A stretch of DNA of 64,000 nt. Source: Rhynchonema sp. JSB1_4 (taxonomy: Eukaryota; Nematoda; Chromadorea; Monhysterida; Xyalidae). Where the stretch lies: assembly GCA_030248065.1 (NCBI GenBank), contig JASAMV010003329.1, forward strand, positions 16,061 to 80,060, given 5' to 3'. This document shows, in pieces, positions 37,401 through 48,229 of the stretch; the stretch's first letter is position 1; each line of letters opens with the position of its first letter. The position numbers and the translations under genes are program-made. The notes under the pieces were generated by a model that saw nothing but the letters and a program-made list of their open reading frames with translations, made no database searches and was not told the DNA's origin.

Positions 37401-40400
37401 CCATCGATAAATTGTCGCCTCGTCTGATTTTCCTGAAAACGAGTTAAAAGTTGTCAAAAAAAACACCACAGCTTGGACAAGCGAGTCAGAGAACAGAGTC
37501 ACAAGACCACCAAACAACCGACTTGTTCAATGGCGGTTCCTTGTAGCTGACACGGGCTCGCGATCGTGCGGCGCGCATCGGTCGACCGCCACCCTCTTTG
37601 CTGTTGTTGTTCGAATCCTCCTGCAATATGATCAGTTTGGTGCATCGAAGTGTTCAGAATTGGTGATTAAGGCTGTGCAATGTTCTGATTGCATGTTGTC
37701 TGTGTCTGTCTGTCCGTGATTTCGTCCACCTTCTCACCCTTTCCTGTCCTGGTTTTGTATTTATTTTTCATTCCCGTAACTTGCACACCCTGTTTTGTAT
37801 TTATTTTCATGTCCGTAAACTCCACACCCGGTCTTGTAATTATGCTTCTTTCACTTAATCTTCTTATTTATGTATTATTGAGTGGGTGTCGACGCTATAA
37901 ACTAACTAACTATTAAGGCTGTGCAATGCACGTTCACTTATAGTCAAACGTTTCCACAAGATCTGGCAGAAAAACAACAGCAAAACCTTTCAGTCTGCTC
38001 ACGGCTTGCCGCCGACATAAGAAATAATGGGACAAGCAACCACTAGCCGTAGCGTAGCTATGCCTACCAGCTAGCTAACGGATGACCAATCCCAAACGTA
38101 CCAACAATCCAGTCGTATTGCCGGTCGCATCCACCCACGACGATTCCCCACCGGCAGTCATCATGCTCATCGACCCACTATCAATGTTGTTGTTGTTGAC
38201 CATCGATGTTTCAGGCGTGGCTGCCATTCGTACTGGACTCGGCTGTTTGGGTGGTTGTACTGGCAGCGACTGGTTCTGCAAATAGTACGCGTCTACACCG
38301 TGACCGTTAGGTTTGGATGCACAACTGTCAATGCAGAGAGCACTTCAATTCCATTTCAGTGAGCATTAAAAATGCGCCATTTGATCAAGTTCGACGAACA
38401 GCAAAGCGCAACTTGTACCTGTTTCGACTTGACGAAATCCTGCATGAAGCTCGAGCCAGACGGTCGTTTCGAGAATGTGAGCGCCGGATGTTTCTCGGAC
38501 AAACGCGACGAACTAGTTGTACTCAATGCCATCGCTTTTGGTGTCGACGTTGGCAGCATACGACTGCGCGAACAGGCGCGTTTCTGCGCAGATTGACAGA
38601 GAGAGAGAGGGTTGTATCGATGTCATGAAGAAGATTCAGATTCTCATGCCAGCAGGATGATGTACCAGTTAGTTGTTGTTGGATATCTGTTTACAGGCCA
38701 TTTGTGTTCGCATGGTTCGACGAGCAACCATTAGGATTATTTATCCGTGCACTTTGACACTTTACACCATGGTCGAATCATTCCGTCAACGTCAACCACC
38801 AACCGATCGAAGTTTCGCGGCATCTATTTACCGCACTACATCAAGCTGCAGTGTGCAACCTCACTCACTACTGCTGGTTTCATGCGTGTTCCTAATCGTG
38901 TGGTGATCGCTTCACATACGGCTCAATAGGAGTTTGCTCAAGAACTTCACTTACGGTCACACGGCTGGAGTCAAGCGCGCTGAGATCAAGCAGCGGTCGT
39001 TCCAACGCCGAGTCACTCATACTCACATGGTCGTCGTTGTCGATCGGTATCGGCGATGGCGTAGTACGGCTGACGACACGGACTGACGTACGATTCTCCT
39101 GTGATAGGTGGAACTCGTATAGTTTCGTTACTCTTACAATTTTTGTTTTCCAGGAACGAATAGATGGACTAGTGAAGGCAAACAACAGGATTGTTGACTT
39201 CATGCAGTCACCGAAACATTTTATCATCTCACCACACCACCCACCGCACCGATCGACTAAACATTATGACCGTTGAAATTCCAGCTGTTGAACATAAATA
39301 GCTCGAGGATAGCACAGGCTATAATCACCAGAATTAAACCCGGCCGCACCTTCTCTTTACTGCCTTCCTTTTCATCATTCGTTGTCGTCGTTATCATAAT
39401 AGTCTTTCGACGCGGGGCTTTCGGCGGTTTCTTACCGGTTGTGACCGGCTCCGGTTTCTGCTGGTCTTCGGCGCTTTTGGACATTGTCGGTAAACTGGGC
39501 GTGGTCGCTTGGACTTCGATTATTGGGTTGGCCTGCGATTGTAAATTGTAACGCTATCGAACTTTGCAACTACCGTAGCAACTGGCAAGAACCAATTTTA
39601 TGACAAAGGCTAACTTCCGACTTCACGTCAACAGCAGTATCCTGCATTCGGCGTTCTTCCTGTTTGCGTGCCTTTACCGACCGGTCGAGAATCAAACTAA
39701 AAGAAAGCTGTGATGCTGTTCGCGTTAGTTTGTTCTGCTGCTTTGGTTTGTTATTTTACGCAGAAGCTGCGCAGTGGACGAGTGGTGTGCTTCTTCACTA
39801 GCTGAATTTACTGTTTGAAGATGTTTTAATCTATTTTGTCGATGCCTTGTTTTCAGAACTACTGTCGTCGCTATCAGAACAAACAATCTCCACCAAACAA
39901 GGGCCCTTTGCGTTATCTTCAAAACATGTCTGCTCAAACGTTTTTGAAACCCCGACCCGTCCACACACTCATTCATCCATTTTATTTTTGCAGTGCGCAT
40001 GGAAGCGCCAAACAATTTTGCTGTTGTGACATTTCATGCTAGGTGTCAGATCCTGGATGAAAAAATAACGAATTGACTGGGCTCGAAATGACCCCTTTGT
40101 AAATTTGCTCACTCACGGCATTAAAGCTATATTTTCTAATATACAGGCATAACGCGCATGATACAATGCACTGTACCACAAAATTTGTAAATGGTCCTGG
40201 AAACAAAGAATCAAAGAGCACCTCCAGTTTCAAAACTCACGTATCATCACCGCTCGAATCGCCATACGAATACAAATCCCGTTGCCAACGCGGTCGCTTC
40301 GGCGGCGAGGGGTCCTCTTGCTCGGCCAACTTGCATTTACCGACCTTCACGCCACTAGAAGGTTTCAGAGGCTGGCTGGGGTCGGCGCAGGCATTGACGA

Positions 40401-43400
40401 TCGAGGAAGCCAGTGAGAAGGGTTTCGGCACGAACGCTTTGGATTCCATAGTGTCTGCATCTGCAAGTTTGTTTGACCAACTGTTTTTGTGTGCCGACGA
40501 CAGGTGCACTCCGTTTAGGTAGGTTTGTGGGTCATCGGGCTCAGCGCACATGGCCTGGGAATGTTTACAGATACAACACACGAGCAAGAAGTCATTCAAC
40601 TTTTCTTCAATCAAGCCGACCACAGTGCAGTCCACTCTCTCTGTAGCGGACCTCCATGCGTATAGTGAACCTTCTGCATCATGGCGAACGCATTTTAGGT
40701 CCCCAATCTACTGTTAACCTCCGAATTACTGCTCCGTGTGGTGAATATTCAAACTAAGCATAAGTGGGCAAGATCTGCCGTTCGCACCTGCCCCGAATCC
40801 CTGTTTCAGCACAATCGTATCACCCGACACATCCGTTGCCGGCACCACGTCCGTGTCATAGCCATCTGATGTTTCACGCAACGGTGTGTCGTCTATGATC
40901 GATTCGGGCCTGACAACAGCAGGACTCGCAGTTTCGGTGTCTTCTAGTTGGTTCATCACATTGTTGATATTGATCGTGGCAGGTTGGCGTGGAATCACGT
41001 ACGTACCACGGCGGTCCATAGTTGTTCTGGTCTCCTGTCAATTCTCTTTGATTTCATTCCACAAAAGTTAACGGCAGATTGCTCGGCGCTCATTACCCAG
41101 GCTACTTGCGCGATCCGCAAAACATTTGCGGGGCCCATGCGATGATGCGCACAACTTGTTACAAATGCTAGCATGTCTTCTTGCACAAATATCATGCAAT
41201 ATTTTAAACGTCACCGCACCGGCTTCCGTGCCAAACAGAAGCAAAATTACAAACATGCACCACCACAAAAATAAAGTAGTCTGCTGATATGGTGCAAAAG
41301 TGCGATAACCAGTTGAGCGAAAAAAACGTCGCAAAGACTTCCCAACCAACCTGCTGGCCCTGTTCTTCATTAATCAACAGCAGTTTCTGTTTCACCTCAG
41401 TGTTCGGTGACTGCGTTCGACTGTCTTCCTTCGCTCTGCTTTCCTCCGGCGTTTCTGCTGCCTTGGATTCCAACAGCGAACGCAACTTGGTCTTGTCCAA
41501 ACGGCCATCTTTGCGAGCTATGGCTGCAAAAGCAGGTTAGTTTTCTCAATCCTTCTTTAATTTACGAACGACAAAAAAACCCAAATATTCATGGTGATTG
41601 CTGTCCTTTATTTATCATTAACGCCAACCTTCCATTTCCTCCTTGGTGCCATCGAGCAACAATCTCAGTCCCGAACTGTCCATCGATCGGACAACAGCCT
41701 GACTTGGACGTGGCTTGCGTCGACGGGCCGGTGATGTTTCACAACCAGATGGAGATGGCGTGAAAGCAGCGTCCAGTCTGCAAATGCGAGCATGACGTCT
41801 TGAAAGTCGAATAAGTTTAAAAAATGAAAACCAAGTTTTTAACCGAAACCATACCGCGCACTCAAGATGGCTGGGTTTTCTTTTCGAGTTTCAATCTCCA
41901 TTGGTGCATCGCCTTCCTCTGTTTCTTCGGATTCCTGTTCCTCCACCGTAGGCACTGTTTCTTTTGGAGCGGTCGACTGAACAAAACAGCGATACGATAA
42001 TTTCATATTAATTGCAAGAAAAGTAAGCAACACATTTCTGTAATTCACCAACACTGGCCAAAATCACAGTCGAATCGTCGTCACTCGATTGTACGGCTGG
42101 ATCGATATCGATTATCGATTTTCTCACTTCGGCCGCGTTCAACAGTGACGACTCCCGGCGTCGTGGTTTGGAGCGCACGCCGCCGCCCAGCGTCGAACGA
42201 CGATTGGCGTATTCGAATGACTCCTCGATCACTGAAATTGATTGACTGTTATTTATCAAATTGTTGCGTTTCGCGGTGCAACGGGTGGTGATCAGGGTTT
42301 GCCTGCCCTGCCTTGAGCCTGGGGTTAGAGGTCGGGGGGGGGGGGGGGGTACCCGACACCCGACATCTGAAGATACCCGACACTCGACATTTGAGAAAAA
42401 AGCCGACACCCGACAGTTCCAAAAAAACCCGACACCCGACATCTAGTTTTTGGAAAAACCCGACACCCGACACCTGTTTTTGGTGCATTTTTTGGATCAA
42501 GTGACTGAATTCAAGTATTTTCACACGAAATAAACACCAAAATGACACATTCTGCGTCTTCGGAAACATTTGGTTCGAAGAAAATTTTCTCTCAAAAGTC
42601 TTTTCTCGGCAAAACTAATGTTTTGAACCGTAAGTGTCGGGTGTCGGCTGTCGGGTCCCAAAAAAACTGACACCCGACACCTGGAGGCACCCGACACCTA
42701 CACTTTTTTGGCACCCGACATCTCTCTAACCCTACTTGAGCCCATATTTCGAGCTGGCTGTCAGTTGTGATTTCGTTTCACCAGCAGCGGAACAGTTGTT
42801 GGTCAGCTATCTACGCAAGAAACTAACAAACTAAATATTACGACGACGAGCAAAATCTGAACTGTCAATAAACGTCTAAACGTTGTCCACTAAAATTATC
42901 AGGTCTGTGTGTGACTTCCGATTTCACACCGATTAAAAAATCACCAATTATAAAAGCCCCCCGCTTTGCCAACCATCGTTCAGCGGCGACACGCTCATTC
43001 CCTCCTGCAGCATCACTTTCCAATTCGGTGCCTTCGGCGACCCGGGGGACGGCGCGCCCAGGAACCCGGACTGTTCCATCACGGTGCTTAGGTCACCCTC
43101 AACGGGTGACAATGTTAGATGGTGACGTTGCGGGGGACCGGTCAATAATGCTTGTTGTTGGTCCGGGTCGTGCTTGTACGTCGAACGCTGTGGTGGGTCG
43201 CGCAGTGTGATCGATGCGAGAGCGTCCGATGGCGAACTGCAAATTTCTGATAAATTATTTTTTCAAAGCTCTTAAGCTCGACAAATCTCAATGGTAAACA
43301 AGAATCTGTGTTCCTCCGAGAACTATTTTCCAATGCTTCGTTACTGCCAAGTGCCAAAAGTCACGTGGTCTTTCACAACTAGAGGAAATAGGTAAGCTGA

Positions 43401-45729
43401 CGTTCCTATCTTGTGGTTTTCTCACCTCAACCAAAAAATGGTCTTCATAAAGATGTCCCATAAAATCACTAACGGATCATCAGATATATTCGGTAGTCGG
43501 CCAGTCAAATTTGGTGTGGTTGGTGGCAGCGCTGAAGCAGTGTTCTCTGAGCCACTGAAGAAAAAACAAAATTTGGCGAGTGGATGGAGATCTGGAAAAA
43601 CAAATTTCCAGTCTCGGATTCTAACCTATTTTCATCATCGTCGTCGTCGTCATCCAAATATTCGGCAGTCAAACGTTGCAAGTCCGTAATCACATCAGCT
43701 GCCTTCAACATAATCTGGCCCCATTCTTGTGCTTTCGCTTCAACTCGCTGCATCGGCACGCGAAGCGCGGCCTGTGAAGTGGACATGTTTGACAGAGTAA
43801 ACATGCCCAGTGGTGTCGGTGGGGGGGTGGGGAAGGGGGGTTACCCCCCTAGTATCCGGTATCTTGATTTTTTCATCCAGGGGTACCCCGTATCCTGACT
43901 TTTTGTCCAGGGGTATCCCACCCTAAAATTTTCCCGAAAACCGTAAAAAATCGCCCATTTTTACCTCCAAAATGCTCAAAATCGCTTGCTGGCGCAAGCA
44001 TAACCCCCAAAAATGACCATTTTTTGTGCTTTCAACACCGATTTTGCTCGATTTTCATCTAAAAAAATTGACCTTTTTTGAACAACTCCCCTGGGTATTC
44101 GAGATTTTTTTTATTTAAGGGAGCAACCCCCCCTGGTATCCGAGATTTTTCATTTTGGGTATCCGGTATCCGAAAATTTTGGATTTTGGGCTTTTTGATT
44201 TCCCAACGACACCAATGAACATGTCTAACAAAATAAATAAAAAATAATCGATAAAAACATTGTGGAGCCAACTAATCATCTTGCTAACCTTGACGGACTT
44301 ATTGAAATTCTCTTTTACAGCTCTCATTTCGGCCACCCATTCGCGCAACTCATATAGCTCACGTTGTTGGTCGATTAATTTATCGTGCAGCTGAAAGTGC
44401 GTATAATTTCAACCTCGGTTCCATTGCAGGAAAGAAGTTAGTGAGAGCTACAAAACGTAGAATACGACAAGGAAAAGGGAAGGACAAAAGGAAGATACCT
44501 ACCTCTCTATTTTCAGCCTTGACTTTTGCATTGGCCTTTGCGAGCGCATTGTTGTTGACACGCATCTGCATTTGATTGGGATGACGACGCGAGGACGAGA
44601 CCGTCGCTAAAAATTCACATTTGGCTGAACAGAAACGAGAAAAAACCAAATTTCAAAATTGTGCAACAAACGATCAACATCAGAGGTCGCAATCGGGCCG
44701 GCCCGACCTCGGGCCGGGCCGGGCCGCGATTTTGGGCTTTTGGCTCGGGCCGGGACGGGCCGGAGATTTGGAGGGTCGGGCCGGGCCGGGCCGGGGTTTC
44801 TGAAGTGACTTATTTTACTGAAAAAGTAGGGATTTTTTGTCAAAAAATACTAAAATTTCTGACGGATTCGGCAAGTAAGTGATCAGCGTTGTCTATCTGA
44901 CGACCTTTTCATGGAAAACAGTGTATTTTCAACCAGTGGTGTAGCTACCCAGGCGGGGCGGCAACGGGCAACCTACTGTACCACCAAAAATGTGGGGCGG
45001 CAACCTTACTGTACCGGGCTGGGCTAGTGGGGAACAAAATTTTTTAGGTCGAAATTTTGATGAAAATGTACTCTAAAACGCTAATTTCGCGCATAGCGCG
45101 CGATTTTTCGCCTTTGGAGTGAAAAGTACCGATTTTATACCATTTTGCGCCAAAAATCGCAGCTTACTGTACTAGCCGCCGGGCGGCGACCTACCTACTG
45201 TACCAGGATGGAGCGTCAACCTACCTACCTGCCTGCTGTACCTGGGGGACTCCCACCCCCTGCTACACCGTTGTTTTCAACCAAAAAATAGGTTAAAAAA
45301 TCGCAAAAATTATGACAAAAATTGGGTTAAAATCTGAGCCAAAAATTCGGGTCGGGCCGGAGATTTGGGGGTTCGGGCCGGGGTTCGGGCCGGGCCGGTC
45401 CGGAGATTTGGGGGCTCGGGCCGGGCCCAAACCCGGCCCGATTGCGACCTCTGATCAACATTCAACAATATCAAATCTCAACCTTTCGCTTTTTCCAACA
45501 ACATTCGCGCACGTCCATTCGTCACAGCAGCACTCACCACCTTGGCACTCGTCGGTGTCTGTCTCGTGTGTTTCGAGTTTTCATCGCCACCACTGTTGCT
45601 GCCACTTTCGTCCGACAGTTCCAGCTGGGCTTGGGGCGATTTTGCAAGTGAGGCTTTCGTCTTGCTGCTGTTAATCAGCACATTGCCGGGACTGGGCATC
45701 CGAAATTCGCTTTTGCGTTCGCGGACCAT
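31478..45729 (-). CDS. Shugoshin-like centromeric cohesin protector, about 1375 residues (26 exons)
   Basis: Minus-strand exons (5' to 3'): 45729-45483, 44606-44503, 44390-44289, 43771-43626, 43554-43426, 43236-42974, 42231-42053, 41976-41855, 41777-41629, 41523-41351, 41034-40788, 40460-40241, 39696-39615, 39532-39350, 39098-38955, 38583-38419, 38275-38102, 37620-37523, 37432-37379, 36321-36156, 33949-33665, 33153-33025, 32934-32816, 32261-32178, 32070-31859, 31629-31478. Phases match along the chain, though the 37379/36321 and 32178/32070 joins are less certain. Exons 2-3 encode NNALAKANAKVKAENREL plus HDKLIDQQRELYELREWV, the N-terminal shugoshin coiled coil (homodimer and PP2A-B56 site). 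Exons 18-19 encode VSYKEPPLNKKIRRGD, the C-terminal shugoshin basic motif. An Asp/Glu run (LDDDDDDDEN) and a Lys/Arg-rich middle follow. By family, it recruits PP2A to protect cohesin. Unusually, about 380 residues extend past the basic motif. Confidence 0.8.
32285..32726. mobile_element. hAT-like MITE (GTCGGGTGTCGG family), copy 1
   Basis: 32293-32718 runs from TAGGGTTAGAGG to CTCTCTAACCCCA. Flanking CGTGTGAC and TGTGTGAC differ at one base. The interior consists of repeated CCCGACACC units. It lies in a shugoshin-gene intron, between exons ending 32816 and starting 32261. Copies 2 and 3 are at 33985 and 42320. Confidence 0.75.
33198..33443. repeat. Foldback element, about 246 bp
   Basis: Arms 33198-33260 and 33381-33443 are inverse over about 63 bp at roughly 94% identity. 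The palindromic tendency continues inward: TGAAACATT (33292-33300) faces AATGTTTCA (33351-33359). It is in a shugoshin-gene intron. The outer ends begin CATACAGTAAATTT, resembling the ends of the foldback at 48230. Confidence 0.85.
33977..34729. mobile_element. hAT-like MITE (GTCGGGTGTCGG family), copy 2, invaded by another MITE
   Basis: 33985-34721 matches copy 1, but its middle is interrupted by the element at 34198-34618. The flanks CGCGCGAC and CGCGTAAC (6 of 8) suggest an older insertion than copy 3. Confidence 0.72.
34190..34626. mobile_element. Nested hAT-like MITE, 421 bp, TSD TTTTGAAC
   Basis: 34198-34618 has termini CAGTGGTGTCGTTGGG and CCCAACGACACCACTG (perfect inverse), flanked by identical TTTTGAAC at 34190-34197 and 34619-34626. 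The uninterrupted copies 1 and 3 of the host element have TTTTGAACC once at the same point, which independently confirms the duplication. Confidence 0.92.
35155..35327 (+). mobile_element. Truncated LINE/SINE 3' end with (AACC)n tail, 14-bp TSD
   Basis: 35169-35313 ends in repeated AACC units and is flanked by the 14-bp direct repeat ACCAGTCAAACTTT (35155-35168 and 35314-35327). A variable-length duplication plus a simple-repeat tail indicates target-primed reverse transcription. It shares the segment around CCGGTCTTGTAA with the insertion at 37683-37911. Confidence 0.85.
35502..35936. mobile_element. hAT-like MITE, 419 bp, TSD GTCTGACG
   Basis: 35510-35928 has termini TATACTTGCG and CGCAAGTATA (perfect inverse), flanked by identical GTCTGACG at 35502-35509 and 35929-35936. 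The interior is a series of GGAAAAAAACCG / CGGTTTTTTTCC units in both orientations, giving strong internal pairing potential. Confidence 0.88.
37666..37928 (+). mobile_element. Truncated LINE/SINE 3' end with (AACT)n tail, 17-bp TSD
   Basis: 37683-37911 ends AACTAACTAACT and is flanked by the 17-bp direct repeat ATTAAGGCTGTGCAATG (37666-37682 and 37912-37928). It has the same 3' region as the 35169 insertion. It lies in the intron between shugoshin exons 17 and 18. Confidence 0.88.
42312..42742. mobile_element. hAT-like MITE (GTCGGGTGTCGG family), copy 3, TSD CTTGAGCC
   Basis: 42320-42734 matches copies 1 and 2 and is flanked by identical CTTGAGCC at 42312-42319 and 42735-42742. The perfect duplication makes it the youngest of the three. 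It is in the intron between shugoshin exons 6 and 7. Confidence 0.9.
43800..44225. mobile_element. MITE of the CAGTGGTGTCG family, inverted orientation
   Basis: 43808-44217 is the inverse of the element at 34198-34618 along its length. Flanks AACATGCC (43800-43807) and AACATGTC (44218-44225) differ at one base. It is in the intron between shugoshin exons 3 and 4. Confidence 0.85.
44673..45461. mobile_element. hAT-like MITE, 773 bp, TSD ATCAACAT, with nested MITE
   Basis: 44681-45453 begins CAGAGGTCGCAATCGGGCC and ends with its exact inverse, flanked by identical ATCAACAT at 44673-44680 and 45454-45461. It fills most of shugoshin intron 1; its right end is about 20 bp from the exon 1 donor. 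The termini resemble those of 4894-5421. Confidence 0.92.
44926..45281. mobile_element. Nested MITE, 340 bp, TSD TTTTCAAC
   Basis: 44934-45273 has ends CAGTGGTGTAGC and GCTACACCGTTG and is flanked by identical TTTTCAAC at 44926-44933 and 45274-45281, inside the element at 44681-45453. It carries a GC palindrome (45086-45103). The related host copy near 9440-9600 lacks an insertion at this exact point. Confidence 0.85.
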
Positions 45730-46296
45730 TTTTTCTGCAAATTCTTTTCACAATTGGCGATCAAAAACGAAAACGCGGCACACACTTTTGCTTCCCATCC
45801 CGTTCCCACAGCCACAACGCGATTGTGTTTCACAAATTTCTTTTCAATTTCAATTAGAATTTTTTGAATTTCGCGCGTTCAGAAGTTTAGTGGAGGAAGA
45901 CAGCAATCTATAAACTTTGAGTTGATCCTGATCATTGTTTGGTCATTGCGGATAGCAAACAGATAAAATCTTGAACGGATGTCAAAAGTGGTGAAACCAT
46001 CAAAAGCAATCAACAGAAACACAGTGGGACAGAAAGACAGAAATAAAAACGATCACGCGTCGGCGGCTGTGTGGCTGGCGACCGCGTGTGGGCTCATGTA
46101 ATTAATGCACCGTTTCTAAAGCAAGGTTCATTGCGCCTATTCAATCGACAATCAGAAGTTTATTCACAATTTTTACACGTTCAATTTACTGAGACAGAAC
46201 AGAAAGCAGCTTTTCAACCGGTATTCAACACGCACGCTCCAGCAGCAGCAAATGCTAGTTGTCAAACAAGAGAAACTAAGAGAGGGACATCTGGCA

Positions 46297-48176
46297 TCAA
46301 ATCACAGTGCCATTCAATCTGTCCAATTCTGCATTGCTTGCGCCGGTGCTCAAACGATGCATCGATGAAAAGAACAACAGCGGTGACGGTGACGGAGTCA
46401 GTGTGTTCGAGTTATGTGGCAGGGGCATCGTGGTCGTGGTCGCGCCCAACGCGTCCGCCGCGGTCACCGCGGTCACGAACCGCGGCTTGTAGATTTCAAT
46501 GACCGCGTCGCGAATCTCATGATTGAACGCCATGAACACCAAAAGTCGGGTCGCGCCCGCCGTGATCGTCAGAAGACTAATCACATCGGTTGAATAAATG
46601 TAGAATGCCATAAAACCCATCAGAGTGTCGATGTCAATGAATTCCCACAGCGTCAGAACGACGTGCATGCTGTTCGAAATGAGGTATGTGGCCACAATGA
46701 CCAGCATCAGATTGGTCGCTGAACGCACTTTGGCCTGCCAAATCAAGATTTCATTTTGCACAACATTCTATCGAATTTGTCCAAAATCTACATGGTAATT
46801 CATCTTTTTATCAAACTGTGGTCGCCCACATTTCCAACCTTTCTAGTTGACACGTGCACAAACAATATCGATTCGCTGTTCAGTTTCTGTATGATAGCGT
46901 AGTTGATTACGACCAACATTGTGAACGGAATAAGAATACACATCACCGCTCGACCGTAGAATTTCCAATAGACCTGGGTGGGGTGGGCAGGATTCTTGTT
47001 CATGAGTCCATGAATATCGCTTCCAACGCATTGGCAATGGGCATGATAACACGAGGCTGGCTGGTCAACTGCCAAAGAGCCAGAAAGTCAAATTGTGTGT
47101 CAAATTTTTACCGAATAGAGAGTGAACGACGACAAGAAGTCTAGATTTTGCTGCACGTCGAATTCGTATGCCGTGTCCTTGCACTCTTCGTTCTTCACGA
47201 GCTGAAAAACTCACGAGTTGCAAGTTGACCTCAACTGCTGATGTTTCAAAACGTCATAATTAAAAATAGGGATTAGAAATCTAACCGTAAACTCGAGCAC
47301 CATGCTCGCATTCACGGCCGTGCCAATACCTAACGCGCCAATACACCATTTCCATCGGTGGCGTTGCCAAAAGGCCAGAAATCGCGCCTGAGTGCGGAAG
47401 GTGATCAGGAGACGCTCAAACGATGCTGAGATGACGATCCAAGCTGATGACAACAGACAAATGCGTGACGTCACGAACGCGTAGATGTAGCACGGCCACC
47501 AGACACTGCAAAGGCACAAACAACCAAGTTGGCTGATGTTTCATAAGTGATACCCCCTGTCATTCCTATCATGCGACAGTTGCTGTATCAGAATCCACAG
47601 ATCTTGTCCAGTTGGACCAACAATAATTCAACCGTGAGTACCTGACAGATCAAATCTGACTAAATCTGATAGTATTAACATGGTAATCGGATCGGATCTG
47701 CGCCATAACTTCGCCTAAAATGAAAAGTTATTTATTCTGAACTTGGCAACCCCCTCAGCTCACCGCATAATCGCCAGCGCAGCGTCCGGTGCGACATAGG
47801 CTCGCGCGTTGTTGCCCAACGCAAACCCGACCTGAAGGCCGAGGTAGCAAAGTGCCACCAGAATGTCCATAACGCACAGAAACGCAAAGTACAACAGATT
47901 GGTGTGCGATTTCTTGAGATGCAAACGGACGAGCGCGAAGAAAAGCAACGAGTTGAGAAACAGGCCGCAGCAGCAGATCGACCCACCAACGGCGGTGATG
48001 AGCCAGAATCGCAACTTCTCATCGGGCGCGTGCAGGGCCAAGCAGATTTGGGATCCATTGATGTCACTTTGATTATCGACGGTTATTATTGATTGATTAT
48101 CGCTGATCATATCAGTGATCGTGTCATTGAAGGATAGAAATTGATAGACGATGTCGTGCTGTGATTTTGGAGCCAT
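46297..48176 (-). CDS. Rhodopsin-family G-protein-coupled receptor, about 431 residues (5 exons)
   Basis: Minus-strand exons 48176-47764, 47505-47286, 47201-47112, 46973-46839 and 46734-46297 join in phase. The start MAPKSQHD gives a roughly 70-residue extracellular N-terminus with four N-glycosylation sequons (NDT, NQS twice, NGS). TM1 GGSICCCGLFLNSLLFFALV and TM2 NLLYFAFLCVMDILVALCYL follow; TM3 ends SASFERLLITF, with ERL where DRY is usual. TM4 is WCIGALGIGTAVNASMV, TM5 AVMCILIPFTMLVVINYAII, TM6 LMLVIVATYLISNSMHVVL, and TM7 ISLLTITAGATRLLVFMAFN lacks a clear NPxxY. The pattern resembles invertebrate peptide receptors (FMRFamide/myosuppressin-type), but the ligand cannot be assigned. The Ser/Pro/Thr-rich C-tail could be phosphorylated. 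Confidence 0.78.
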
Positions 48177-48229
48177 ATTGAGCTGAAAGGCCAATGGAAT
48201 GTATGTACATGTAAGGAACTTCAGGCAGG

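Noticed and set aside
42974..43236. Apparent frameshift inside shugoshin exon 6
   Set aside because: A recount of the C-run near 43135 (five C on the minus strand, not four) restores a single open frame, and the exon length fits the phases on both sides.
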